Source of the DNA: an uncultured Bacteroidota bacterium
Lineage (GTDB): Bacteria > Bacteroidota > Bacteroidia > Chitinophagales > Chitinophagaceae
Reading direction: 5' to 3'
Assembly (NCBI GenBank): GCA_903879995.1
Contig: CAIRNW010000144.1
Span: forward strand, 1-29,851
Length of the DNA stretch: 29,851 nt
Of this stretch, positions 1 through 8,586 are shown one piece after another (positions within the stretch are counted from its first letter, which is position 1; each line of letters begins with the position of its first letter). Both the position numbers and the translations under genes were made by a program. The notes below the pieces were generated by a model that saw only the letters and a list, made by a program, of their open reading frames with translations, did no database searches and had not been told where the DNA came from.

Positions 1-976
<976 letters not shown>

Positions 977-1107
977 AAATGATGTTTGATACTGACATTT
1001 TAAAATTCTCAAGAGAAAATTAACGTGTCAAATCGAATTGTTTTCGTTTGACTTACCTTTTGTTTCACTCTCGCGTGAAGCGAGAATGAGTGCTATTGTT
1101 TCCCAAC

Positions 1108-1118
1108 TTTCAAAGATC
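1108..1118 (-). promoter_or_regulatory. boxA-like element in rRNA leader (tentative)
   Basis: On the minus strand the leader reads GATCTTTGAAA, followed by GTTGGGAAACAATAGC. It resembles the boxA antitermination sites that lie between rRNA promoters and 16S genes (E. coli core CTCTTTAA). An imperfect hairpin follows at 1064-1090. Its position downstream of both promoters fits, but the assignment rests on similarity alone. Confidence 0.4.
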
Positions 1119-1158
1119 TTCGGCCGTTACCAGCCTCCCCGTTTTTTGAACGGGAGTG

Positions 1159-1189
1159 CAAAGGTAAGCGTCCATTTATTTCTACCAAA
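1159..1189 (-). promoter_or_regulatory. rRNA promoter P2 (Bacteroidota type)
   Basis: On the minus strand TTTG (1186-1189) is followed after exactly 19 bases by TACCTTTG (1159-1166). This matches the Bacteroidota primary-sigma consensus TTTG-N19-TAnnTTTG. Transcription would start near 1152, about 175 bases before the 16S gene. The sequence just downstream resembles that after the upstream promoter P1. Confidence 0.85.
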
Positions 1190-1284
1190 TTTTTCAGGAT
1201 TTATTTTCCAACAAAACCCGAATCATTTAGCGTGAAAATCAATTGTTTTCGAAAGATCTGGCCTCGTTTTTTCGAAGCGGACGG

Positions 1285-1315
1285 CAAAGATAGAGCAATT
1301 GGGCTTACCAGCAAA
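1285..1315 (-). promoter_or_regulatory. rRNA promoter P1 (Bacteroidota type)
   Basis: On the minus strand TTTG (1312-1315) is followed after exactly 19 bases by TATCTTTG (1285-1292), a perfect match to TTTG-N19-TAnnTTTG. Transcription would start near 1278. It lies between the truA stop and the second promoter P2, so the operon has tandem promoters. The rest of 977-1370 has no gene, only the leader hairpin at 1064-1090 and the boxA-like site. Confidence 0.85.
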
Positions 1316-1370
1316 CAATTGATCAAAAAAAAATCTGAAAAATTACTGATAATCAATGGAACAAAGGCCC

Positions 1371-2114
1371 CTATTGGGTTTTAGAGGGGTGAAACCCCAC
1401 CTCCATAAGAAAAAGTCCTTGGGCAGGAGCTACAAAACTGGCTCTGGTACAATCTTTTGCAGCAATTATCTCTTTAAAATCCGTCAAGTCTATTTTTCCC
1501 CTTCCAACTTGTAACATAGTGGAAACTAATGCCCGCACCATTCCCCGCAAAAACCGGTTACCCTTAACTTGGTAAATCAAGTAGCCTTGTTCCTCTATCC
1601 ACTGACTTTCAGTTAGTTGACATTGAAAAGTCTTGACTTGTGTATTACGTTTTGAAAAACTAGTGAAATCTTCAACCTTCAAAAGTAAAGTTGCAGCTTG
1701 TTGGAGAAGTTCTTTATCTAAAGGGTAAGGATAAAACCAAGCCCTATCCTCCCTAAAAGGATCTTTGGTATTATATAGGTAATATTGATAGCGACGAAAG
1801 GTTGCATCAAATCTGCAATGCGCTTCAACACTTACCTCACGTAGCGATTTAACAACAATTGTTGGCGGAAGAATTGCATTGATTTTGTAAACAAATTGCG
1901 GATGAATAGATTCCTCAAAGTCAAAATGAAAAAAATTTTGTAGCGCATGTACTCCTGCATCTGTACGAGATGACCCCGTCATAGCAATAGGAGCACGTTG
2001 CAACGTTGAAAAGGCTTTTTCAATTTCTGCTTGAACTGTCCACGCGTTTTCCTGTGTTTGAAAACCACTGTAAAGGGTTCCTTTATATGCTACCTCTAAA
2101 AAATATCGTGGCAT
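1371..2114 (-). CDS. truA: tRNA pseudouridine synthase A (TruA)
   Basis: This 247-residue cytoplasmic enzyme makes pseudouridine at positions 38-40 of the tRNA anticodon stem-loop. The signature GSSRTDAGVHA is present at residues 47-57, with Asp52 as the expected catalytic residue. The C-terminal half has the family pattern around FLRGMVRALVSTMLQVGRG. Length is normal for the family. The start ATG shares its A with the TAA stop of the DUF4476 gene upstream (TAATG), so the two are probably translated together. The gene lies directly upstream of the rRNA promoters and reads in the same direction. No terminator is visible between truA and P1. Confidence 0.96.
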   Translation of the reverse strand: MPRYFLEVAYKGTLYSGFQTQENAWTVQAEIEKAFSTLQRAPIAMTGSSRTDAGVHALQNFFHFDFEESIHPQFVYKINAILPPTIVVKSLREVSVEAHCRFDATFRRYQYYLYNTKDPFREDRAWFYPYPLDKELLQQAATLLLKVEDFTSFSKRNTQVKTFQCQLTESQWIEEQGYLIYQVKGNRFLRGMVRALVSTMLQVGRGKIDLTDFKEIIAAKDCTRASFVAPAQGLFLMEVGFHPSKTQ

Positions 2115-3037
2115 TATTGAAGCATCTCTTTAAGACGAACTACAAAATCAGGTTTTTTGAAAACTGTAAACAGTCTATCAAATTGTGAGCGGTCACTCAC
2201 ATAAAACCAAGCTTCTAGTAAAAAATCATACCGACCCTCATCAGTGGTAAACGTTTCTGTCAATGCAGCAATTTGAGAAACGGATAAACAAAAATTCTGG
2301 AGGGATTTACTAATTAATAATACACGTTTAATATCTGCATTAACAGAATCAAGTGAGCGAATCAAAAGCCTCAGCTGATCCTGTGTAGCAATAACGGTGC
2401 ACCTTGGATTTGTAATCAGTTGAACACTATCCGTGATTACAGTGGTATCCATTTTCTGCACAGGGACAGCCAAGATTTCAACGGTGTCTTTAACTGGAGC
2501 TGCCGCGGGAGTTTGCAGAATTGTGTCTTTTACAACGGGCTCTTTTGCCTCAGAGGGCATTTTTACTGCTGTTGCTTCTTGACTACTTTCCACTCGAGCC
2601 CGCAGAGTTGGATCGCCAGATGCAATAGCAAGTAGATTTGAAAATTCATCAGGTGATGTTGCCAAAGTGGATTCAACCGTAGAAGTTGAACCTATTTTTT
2701 TTCCATACTGTACAACCAAACTACGCCAATCCAATAATCCCCAACCCTTGTCGCCATAATCTTTCAGAAGATATCCTCGATCCGAGTTATAAACATCAAG
2801 TGTAAAATACTGTGTTGGCCAAGCTTGGTCGGGAAAATTTAACGCAATCTGGTAGGCAGTATCAGTGAGTTTAGATAATATCAAATAACCCGATTTTGAG
2901 GAACGCAACGTATCCCCTTTTAAAATAATCGAAAAAAGTCTAGCAGGTTCTGATTGTATGTAAACAAAATTTGAGCGCTGTGCATTCACCACATTGGGTA
3001 AATAAATCAGAAAGAAAACATAGAGTAGAATTCTCAT
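2114..3037 (-). CDS. Secreted DUF4476 domain protein
   Basis: A 307-residue protein with an N-terminal signal peptide (hydrophobic residues about 3-17, likely cut before Gln20). The middle region (about 150-205) is rich in Ala, Pro, Val, Thr and Lys and looks like a flexible linker. The last 95 residues, from about 212, resemble DUF4476: a helical block of about 90 residues containing the pattern TFTTDEGRYDFLLEAWFYVSD. The function of this domain is unknown. The protein is expected in the periplasm or on the outer membrane face. It follows the TPM gene by 41 bases and overlaps truA by one base, but the link to truA seems to be only shared transcription. Confidence 0.8.
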   Translation of the reverse strand: MRILLYVFFLIYLPNVVNAQRSNFVYIQSEPARLFSIILKGDTLRSSKSGYLILSKLTDTAYQIALNFPDQAWPTQYFTLDVYNSDRGYLLKDYGDKGWGLLDWRSLVVQYGKKIGSTSTVESTLATSPDEFSNLLAIASGDPTLRARVESSQEATAVKMPSEAKEPVVKDTILQTPAAAPVKDTVEILAVPVQKMDTTVITDSVQLITNPRCTVIATQDQLRLLIRSLDSVNADIKRVLLISKSLQNFCLSVSQIAALTETFTTDEGRYDFLLEAWFYVSDRSQFDRLFTVFKKPDFVVRLKEMLQ

Positions 3038-3078
3038 GTAATTGCTGAGGTTTCGCTTAAAAGTAATTATTTAGAAAA

Positions 3079-3873
3079 TTACCATTTCCCACCGGCACCA
3101 CCACCGCCAAAACTACCGCCTCCAAAGCCACCAAAACCGCCTCCAAATCCTCCACCTCCGCTACCACCCCAAGAACTTCCGCCACTCCAACCTCCACCCA
3201 TCCAGGTGCCACCAGTCCATCCACGATGACCTCGGCGATTGATCATAGTCCCTCCCCCTCCACGTGAGGAAAGCAATGATATGAGAATAAGAATAATTAC
3301 AAAGATGATTGAAGGGATGCCCACCTCCGGGGAATTTCTTTTCTTTCTTGGCTGCTTGTACTCACCTGCTGCTGCTTTCTTTAATGCGTCTACTGTTCTC
3401 TTAAAACCTTCAAAATAATTTCCCTCTTTAAAAAATGGTATTAATTCATTTTCTAAGATAGCATCAGCCGTAACATCAGGAATGGCACCTTCGAGTCCAT
3501 ATCCAATGGCGATGTATGCATCTCTATTACCATCTTCACCCCCAGTGGAAATCAAGACCACTACTCCATTGTTAAAAGCCTGACTTCCTACTCCCCATTT
3601 TCTTCCTAACGCAGTAGCATATTCGTTGGCCGTATAACCTCCCAAACTTTCTACCACTACCAACGCAATTTGATTAGAAGTGCTGTCATCAAAAGAAACA
3701 AGCACTCTTTCTAAATAATCAGCCTGTGCCTTTGTTAAAAAAGAGGCAGATTTAGTAAGGTCATTGTATAAATGAGCTGGACTGGGACGCGCTGGCAGAA
3801 CACTTTCAACTTGTGCATATAAAGTGGTTGCCATCAAGAGGCATAACAAGATCAAATAGCGTGTGCTTTTCAT
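3079..3873 (-). CDS. Secreted and membrane-anchored TPM domain protein (YgcG family)
   Basis: A 264-residue protein. It has a signal peptide (residues 1-20, ending LYAQ) and a TPM domain (about 35-165, with NQIALVVVESLGG and NNGVVVLIST). A hydrophobic segment follows (about 187-201, IPSIIFVIILILISLLSS), and then a Gly/Ser/Trp-rich tail of about 55 residues ending in GGKW. This layout is typical of YgcG-type proteins, where the TPM domain faces the periplasm and the glycine tail follows the membrane helix. The domain is linked to photosystem II repair in plants; its bacterial role is unclear. The ATG overlaps the end of the preceding TPM gene by four bases (ATGA). It forms an operon with lemA and the second TPM gene. 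Confidence 0.88.
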   Translation of the reverse strand: MKSTRYLILLCLLMATTLYAQVESVLPARPSPAHLYNDLTKSASFLTKAQADYLERVLVSFDDSTSNQIALVVVESLGGYTANEYATALGRKWGVGSQAFNNGVVVLISTGGEDGNRDAYIAIGYGLEGAIPDVTADAILENELIPFFKEGNYFEGFKRTVDALKKAAAGEYKQPRKKRNSPEVGIPSIIFVIILILISLLSSRGGGGTMINRRGHRGWTGGTWMGGGWSGGSSWGGSGGGGFGGGFGGFGGGSFGGGGAGGKW

Positions 3874-4331
3874 CGTCCAAAAACTACTTGGTCTGATAAT
3901 TCATTCTTGTCTTTATCCCCTTGGTATGGAAAATGAGTTTGTAGGGCCATTCCAATTTCCTGTATACTGGCACAGATTCCACTCGTATAATTTTGTTTAT
4001 GAAAAGCGGCAATTATTTTTTCAAGTTGCGCTTGCCAAAAGGAGCTGCCTAATTTTTCATGGATGCCTTGATCCCCCCAAACAGCTAATTGATGATCCTT
4101 GACTGCTAAATAAAATAATACGCCATTACGAGCAGCTGTTTTATCCATCTGCAATTGGAAGAATAGCTCTGCAGCGCGATCAGCAGCATGGACATACTTG
4201 CATTTACTTTCAACAAATACACGCACCTCGCCGCTAGTTTGCCTTTCAGCATTAGCAATCGCTTCACTTATGACAAGCCTGTCTTGCTCTGTAAAAAGAG
4301 AAGCCGCTTGTTTATTGAAAATTGAAAACAA
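3870..4331 (-). CDS. TPM domain protein, TTG start
   Basis: A 153-residue protein made up mainly of one TPM domain (motifs SGEVRVFVESKC and ARNGVLFYLAVKDHQLAVWGDQGI). No signal peptide or membrane helix is evident, so it may act in the cytoplasm or be held by a partner. The only sensible start is TTG at 4331, one base after the lemA stop codon, with no in-frame ATG near the N-terminus of the domain. It lies between lemA and the second TPM gene and overlaps the latter by four bases, which points to coupled translation. The lemA-TPM-TPM arrangement recurs in Bacteroidota, but its function is not established. Confidence 0.85.
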   Translation of the reverse strand: MFSIFNKQAASLFTEQDRLVISEAIANAERQTSGEVRVFVESKCKYVHAADRAAELFFQLQMDKTAARNGVLFYLAVKDHQLAVWGDQGIHEKLGSSFWQAQLEKIIAAFHKQNYTSGICASIQEIGMALQTHFPYQGDKDKNELSDQVVFGR

Positions 4332-4332
4332 A

Positions 4333-4926
4333 TTATTGGATATTGAATTTGATATCTGGTGCCTTTTCAGCTCCCTTGTCAGCTTCGTAGTAAGCCTTTT
4401 CGTTAAAATTGAAAAGACCTGCCATGATATTGCCAGGGAAACGCTTTACCCGGAGGTTGAAATCTTCCACAGCCTTGTTGTAATCCTGACGTGCTACATT
4501 GATCCGGTTTTCAGTTCCTTCAATTTGTGTTTGAAAATCCTGAAATGCCTTGGTAGTTTTTAAATCCGGATATTGTTCAAATGAAGCAATTAAACGACTG
4601 AAAGAACCCTGCAAATTTGCTTGCGCTTGTTGATAGGCTTGTAAAGAGGCAGGATCGTTGATATCTATTTTTACCTGCGTTGCTGCGGCTCGGGCGGCCA
4701 CCACAGATTGCAATGTAGATTTTTCAAAATTGGCAGAAGCTTCCACTGTTTTTATTACACTTCCGTATAAATCACTTCGGCGCTGATAGTTTGTTTCTAC
4801 ATTACTCCAGGACTTTTTTACTCCTTGCTCACCAGTTACGAAGCCATTAAAAGCGTTACACCCCCAGAAACCAAAAATTAAAAATAAACCCCCGATTATC
4901 AAGAGGGTAAGCGTAGATCCTTTCAT
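4333..4926 (-). CDS. LemA family protein
   Basis: A 197-residue LemA family protein. One N-terminal membrane helix (residues 7-24) is followed by the typical helical domain: residues FVTGEQGVKKSWSNVETNYQRR, then long amphipathic helices with the conserved pattern ARQDYNKAVEDFN and the block KRFPGNIMAGLFNF. A cysteine at residue 23 (FWGCNAF) sits at a lipobox-like place, so lipid attachment is possible but not clear. Length fits the family. It is the first gene of the lemA-TPM-TPM operon, with its own promoter-like sequence upstream. LemA proteins have no agreed biochemical function. Confidence 0.92.
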   Translation of the reverse strand: MKGSTLTLLIIGGLFLIFGFWGCNAFNGFVTGEQGVKKSWSNVETNYQRRSDLYGSVIKTVEASANFEKSTLQSVVAARAAATQVKIDINDPASLQAYQQAQANLQGSFSRLIASFEQYPDLKTTKAFQDFQTQIEGTENRINVARQDYNKAVEDFNLRVKRFPGNIMAGLFNFNEKAYYEADKGAEKAPDIKFNIQ

Positions 4927-4946
4927 AGGTAATTTTATTTATAGTG

Positions 4947-4977
4947 CAAATCTACTATAAAACAAATGCTTGTGAAA
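4947..4977 (-). promoter_or_regulatory. Candidate promoter of the lemA operon
   Basis: On the minus strand TTTC (4974-4977) lies 19 bases before TAGATTTG (4947-4954). This is one mismatch from TTTG-N19-TAnnTTTG and gives a leader of about 15 bases to the lemA ATG. It separates lemA transcription from the pgk gene upstream. Confidence 0.6.
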
Positions 4978-5009
4978 AATTAAGCAGCGTCCTGGCTGTT
5001 AAAATTTAT

Positions 5010-6212
5010 TTAGGGCTGCTGAATAGCTGCAATGCCCGGTAGAATTTTTCCTTCAAAATACTCCAAAAGTGCTCCACCACCCGTAGACACATAACTGATA
5101 CGACTGGAGAACCCAAATTGATTAACGGCTGCTACTGAGTCGCCGCCACCCACAAGGGAAAAAGCGCCTTTGTCTGTGGCATCGGCAACCGCTTGCGCGA
5201 TAGAATGCGTTCCTGACTGAAACGGCTTCATTTCAAAAACTCCCATGGGACCATTCCATAAAATTGTTTGAGCCGATGCAATGACTGTCTTAAAATCTGC
5301 TCTGGCTTTTTGACCAATATCTAATCCCATCCAACCCATTGGGATAGCATAACTCTCACAATTTGCAGTGGCCGCATCCGCAGCAAATTTATCAGCTATG
5401 GTACTGTCCACTGGCAAATGTATACGGACACCCCTCGCTGCTGCCTTTTTCAATAAATCAGCAGCCAATCCTAAACGATCCTCTTCACAGAGCGAACTTC
5501 CAATCATCTTTCCTTGTGCTTTCCAAAAAGTGTAAGCCATGCCTCCACCAATGATAATATCGGTAGCACGTTCGAGTAAATTCTCAATAATCAAAATTTT
5601 GTCACTCACTTTGGCGCCGCCAATAATAGCTACAAAAGGCTTGGCTGCTTTATGTAAAACTCGCTCAGCACTTGTAACTTCAGCCTCCATCAACATTCCG
5701 AATAATCTTCGTTTAGCAGGGAAGAACTGTGCAATCACAGCCGTGGAGGCATGTGCACGATGCGCAGTACCAAAAGCATCGTTGACCCACACAGTTCCCA
5801 ATTGTGCTAATTTTTTTGCAAATTCAACATCTCCTTTTTCTTCTTCTTTATAAAACCGGAGGTTTTCCAATAGAAGCACTTCCCCTGGTTGCAATGAAGC
5901 TGCCAAAAGCTTAGCTTCCTCCCCGATACAGTCAGCTGCAAATTTTATAACAACACCAGGCAGTAATTCTTGCAAATGATTAACCAAGTGCTTTAAGGAA
6001 TATTTAGGAGCAGGGCCCTCCTTGGGTCTGCCCAAATGACTCATTAAAACTACAGCTCCGCCTTGCGAAAGGATTTGCTGAATAGTTGGTAGCGCGGCTC
6101 GAATCCTCGTATCGTCAGTGATTTGCTGTTGCGCATCGAGCGGAACATTAAAGTCTACTCGCACTAGCGCTTTTTCTTGGTGAAATGAAAAGGAAGAAAA
6201 AGAACCTTGCAT
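5010..6212 (-). CDS. pgk: Phosphoglycerate kinase
   Basis: This 400-residue glycolytic enzyme converts 1,3-bisphosphoglycerate and ADP to 3-phosphoglycerate and ATP. Family motifs appear in order: RVDFNVPLD near the N-terminus, [38 protein letters not shown], and the nucleotide-binding end [13 protein letters not shown]. Length is normal. The start ATG shares one base with the gapA stop (TAATG), so the two enzymes that act in sequence are made from one message with coupled translation. Nothing unusual is seen. Confidence 0.98.
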   Translation of the reverse strand: MQGSFSSFSFHQEKALVRVDFNVPLDAQQQITDDTRIRAALPTIQQILSQGGAVVLMSHLGRPKEGPAPKYSLKHLVNHLQELLPGVVIKFAADCIGEEAKLLAASLQPGEVLLLENLRFYKEEEKGDVEFAKKLAQLGTVWVNDAFGTAHRAHASTAVIAQFFPAKRRLFGMLMEAEVTSAERVLHKAAKPFVAIIGGAKVSDKILIIENLLERATDIIIGGGMAYTFWKAQGKMIGSSLCEEDRLGLAADLLKKAAARGVRIHLPVDSTIADKFAADAATANCESYAIPMGWMGLDIGQKARADFKTVIASAQTILWNGPMGVFEMKPFQSGTHSIAQAVADATDKGAFSLVGGGDSVAAVNQFGFSSRISYVSTGGGALLEYFEGKILPGIAAIQQP

Positions 6213-7222
6213 TAACGTATTAATTTGGCAAAGTAATTTACTGTACGAACCAGTTGACTTACATAACTCATTTCGTTGTCATACCAACTTACGGTTTTAA
6301 CCAACTGATGGTCCCCTACTGTAATTACTTTGGTTTGTGTTGCATCAAACAAAGACCCGTAGCTTATTCCAATGATATCGGTGCTAACTATTTCATCCTC
6401 GGTGTAGCCAAAAGATTCGTTGGATGCTGCTTTCATGGCTGCATTGACTTCTTCAACAGTTACTTTTTTATTCAAAATTGAAATAAGCTCAGTAAGTGAG
6501 CCCGTGATAGTTGGAACTCGCTGAGCGCCTCCATCGAGTTTTCCTTTCAATTGAGGCAGAACCAGCCCAATTGCTTTTGCAGCTCCTGTGCTGTTGGGTA
6601 CGATGTTACCGGCAGCAGCTCTTGCACGACGTAAATCCCCTTTTGGATGAGGTGCATCCAACGTGTTTTGATCATTCGTGTAAGCATGGATAGTAGTCAT
6701 GTGGCCAGTACAAATACCGTATTGCTCATCTAAAACTTTTGCCATCGGGGCCAAACAGTTGGTGGTACATGAGGCACCTGAAATAACTGTTTCTGTTCCA
6801 TCGAGTATTTGATGGTTTACATTAAAAACTACAGTTTTTAAGTCGCCGGTTGCAGGTGCAGAAATTACAACTCGTTTTGCACCTGCCTTTATATGCGCAG
6901 CTGCCTTTTCTTTGTCGGTAAAAAATCCTGTGCACTCCAGCACCACATCTACCTCATGCGCAGCCCATGGAATTTGAGCAGGATCTTTTTGCGCGTATAT
7001 TTTTAATACATCTTTATTTACAATAATTGAATCTTCAGTGGCCTTAACTTCCGCATCAAAACGGCCCTGGGCACTGTCATACTTTAATAAATGAGCTAAA
7101 ACGTTAGGACTGGTTAAGTCGTTTATAGCCACTACATCAATGCCTTCCATGTTGTAGATCTTCCGATATACTAACCTTCCGATTCTTCCAAAGCCATTGA
7201 TTGCTACTTTAACTGATGCCAT
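6212..7222 (-). CDS. gapA: Glyceraldehyde-3-phosphate dehydrogenase, type I
   Basis: This 336-residue enzyme oxidises glyceraldehyde 3-phosphate to 1,3-bisphosphoglycerate in glycolysis. The N-terminal Rossmann motif [12 protein letters not shown] is at residues 9-20. Asp35 in AINDLTS is the residue that usually favours NAD over NADP. The catalytic cysteine is Cys152 in [12 protein letters not shown], and the C-terminal SWYDNEMSY motif is intact. It is the first gene of the gapA-pgk operon. It is transcribed away from the tRNA-Glu gene, with which it shares a short intergenic region. Confidence 0.98.
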   Translation of the reverse strand: MASVKVAINGFGRIGRLVYRKIYNMEGIDVVAINDLTSPNVLAHLLKYDSAQGRFDAEVKATEDSIIVNKDVLKIYAQKDPAQIPWAAHEVDVVLECTGFFTDKEKAAAHIKAGAKRVVISAPATGDLKTVVFNVNHQILDGTETVISGASCTTNCLAPMAKVLDEQYGICTGHMTTIHAYTNDQNTLDAPHPKGDLRRARAAAGNIVPNSTGAAKAIGLVLPQLKGKLDGGAQRVPTITGSLTELISILNKKVTVEEVNAAMKAASNESFGYTEDEIVSTDIIGISYGSLFDATQTKVITVGDHQLVKTVSWYDNEMSYVSQLVRTVNYFAKLIR

Positions 7223-7240
7223 ACATAAAATTTAAGGATG

Positions 7241-7248
7241 CAAATGTA
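7241..7248 (-). promoter_or_regulatory. Candidate -7 element of gapA-pgk
   Basis: TACATTTG on the minus strand lies 18 bases before the gapA ATG and matches TAnnTTTG. The expected -33 TTTG at 19-20 bases is absent; the nearest one (7274-7277) is 25 bases away. It overlaps the region that holds the divergent tRNA-Glu promoter. Confidence 0.5.
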
Positions 7249-7264
7249 AAGCAAGCCGGTGAGA

Positions 7265-7296
7265 TTTGGTTGGCAAACAGGACCACCCTATCTTTG
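7265..7296 (+). promoter_or_regulatory. Promoter of tRNA-Glu
   Basis: TTTG (7265-7268) is followed after 20 bases by TATCTTTG (7289-7296), matching the Bacteroidota consensus. The tRNA begins 13 bases further on. The -7 sequence is identical to that of rRNA promoter P1. Confidence 0.75.
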
Positions 7297-7309
7297 CCGC
7301 TCCTAAAAT

Positions 7310-7381
7310 GGCCCGTTCGTCTAAGGGCTAGGACACCACCCTTTCACGGTGGTGATACGGGTTCGAATCCCGTACGGGCTA
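7310..7381 (+). tRNA. tRNA-Glu (anticodon TTC)
   Basis: The cloverleaf can be folded by eye. Acceptor GGCCCGT pairs with ACGGGCT, with a G-U pair at the first position. The anticodon stem CCACC/GGTGG carries loop CTTTCAC with anticodon TTC, and the T arm contains GTTCGAATC. The discriminator is A at 7381 and CCA is not encoded. The gene has its own promoter upstream and terminator downstream. Confidence 0.96.
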
Positions 7382-7383
7382 CA

Positions 7384-7415
7384 AAGCCTTGCAGCGTTGC
7401 TGCGAGGCTTTTTTA
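7384..7415 (+). terminator. Rho-independent terminator after tRNA-Glu
   Basis: The arms AAGCCTTGCAGC and GCTGCGAGGCTT form a 12-bp stem with one G-U pair and a four-base loop, followed by a run of T. It starts three bases after the tRNA and closes this single-gene transcript. Confidence 0.9.
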
Positions 7416-7529
7416 TTTCCCACTCTTTTCTAACTAACATCACCGGAGTACTGCCTGCAATCATCAACCCAGCCTTCTTTCGTTTATACTTTCATTTTGT
7501 TCACGCAGCTATACAAAATGGAAACAAAT

Positions 7530-7804
7530 CAATTATTAATCGGAGAGGGTTTGCATCTGCCAATTCCCCTGATATTACCACCAATGGCACCGTTCTTGTA
7601 CCGGAGGATTGGAGTGGCTCTGGCGTGTTCCAAACAGGCTTAGCACTGCGAGTTGACTTGGGCAATCAAGCTTTTTTCACAGGAGGCTTGGATTATCGAT
7701 ACCTCAGCCCCACTTTCAAAGTTGATAGCGGTATTCTAAGCGAGGAGGCTACGCAAAAAATATCAGTACTAAAACTTGGCGTAGGAATTGGAATTAACTT
7801 CTAA
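7530..7804 (+). pseudogene. C-terminal remnant of an outer-membrane beta-barrel (porin-like) gene
   Basis: The frame that ends at 7804 encodes about 85-90 residues that look like the last strands of an outer-membrane barrel. There are alternating hydrophobic stretches (VFQTGLALRVDL, AFFTGGLDYRYLSP, ISVLKLGVGIGINF) and a final phenylalanine, typical of barrel C-termini. Upstream, the same frame runs back through the terminator and the tRNA-Glu, so it cannot be a normal gene there, and I see no ATG, GTG or plausible TTG start between the terminator and the barrel part. The left boundary given is approximate. I read it as a decayed gene whose 5' part is gone. A small translated protein remains possible. 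The stretch 7416-7529 holds nothing else recognisable. Confidence 0.55.
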
Positions 7805-7825
7805 GCACTTATCTAGTAATACTTC

Positions 7826-7833
7826 TATTTTTG
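7826..7833 (+). promoter_or_regulatory. Candidate -7 element of terC
   Basis: TATTTTTG lies 18 bases before the terC ATG at 7852 and matches TAnnTTTG. No clear -33 TTTG is present at the right distance. It also overlaps a TTG codon in the terC frame, which argues that the ATG is the true start. Confidence 0.5.
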
Positions 7834-7851
7834 CGGGAAATAATCCCGTAT

Positions 7852-8562
7852 ATGGCAGAAGCGCTGGTCCCCCTCCTTTCATTGGTTGCTCTTGAAGTAA
7901 TACTGGGGATTGATAATATAATATTCATATCCATTTTAGCAGATAGGCTCCCAGATCAGCAACGAAAAAAGTTGCGATTCTGGGGGCTTACGCTTGCGAT
8001 GTTAATGCGGTTGCTTTTACTAGCCTTTATCGCATGGATTCTTAAGCTGGAAACCACCTTATTTACAATTGGCACCACTGCGTTTACCGGAAAAGGCTTG
8101 ATCTTAATTGCCGGTGGACTTTTTTTACTTTATAAGAGTACAAAAGAAATATACCATAAAACCGAGGTGGCCGCTAATCCAATATCCGCAGTTCGCTCCA
8201 ATGCCACATTTACACAACTCTTAGGAGAGGTGGTAATATTGGATTTAGTATTTTCTGTAGACTCCATCATTACTGCTGTGGGAATGGTACAAGAGCTTTG
8301 GGTGATGTATGCTGCCGTAATCATCACGGTTGGAATCATGATGATAGCATCCGGCCCAATCAGTGATTTTATACGTCGGCACCCCTCTTTTAAAATTTTA
8401 GCACTCTGTTTTCTATTGATGATTGGTGTAGCGTTATTTGCAGATGGGCTAGGATTTCATATTCCAAAGGGCTACATCTATATCTCCATGGCATTTGCCT
8501 TTTTAGTAGACGTAATACAGATGAAAACAATCCCTAAAAAATCGGACTCCCCCGCTGCTTAA
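7852..8562 (+). CDS. TerC family integral membrane protein
   Basis: A 236-residue inner-membrane protein with about seven hydrophobic helices. It has the two acidic TerC signatures: EVILGIDNIIFISILADRLP near residues 14-33, and DLVFSVDSIITAVGM about 110 residues later. In related proteins these aspartates serve metal ion export, mainly manganese; here that is an inference. The protein ends in a short charged tail after FLVDVIQM. The start ATG at 7852 is chosen over an upstream TTG at 7831 because a promoter -7 element overlaps that codon. It converges on der with a 24-base gap that contains two small palindromes. Confidence 0.92.
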   Translation: MAEALVPLLSLVALEVILGIDNIIFISILADRLPDQQRKKLRFWGLTLAMLMRLLLLAFIAWILKLETTLFTIGTTAFTGKGLILIAGGLFLLYKSTKEIYHKTEVAANPISAVRSNATFTQLLGEVVILDLVFSVDSIITAVGMVQELWVMYAAVIITVGIMMIASGPISDFIRRHPSFKILALCFLLMIGVALFADGLGFHIPKGYIYISMAFAFLVDVIQMKTIPKKSDSPAA

Positions 8563-8586
8563 CGCCAAGCATGCTTAAGCGCTTAC

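Noticed and set aside
3079..3240. Repeat array of GGxGG-type codons as a possible DNA repeat element
   Set aside because: It is the glycine-rich tail of the TPM protein, a normal feature of that family.
7216..7437. Open frame running through tRNA-Glu and its terminator
   Set aside because: It consists of promoter, tRNA and terminator sequence with no protein-like pattern.
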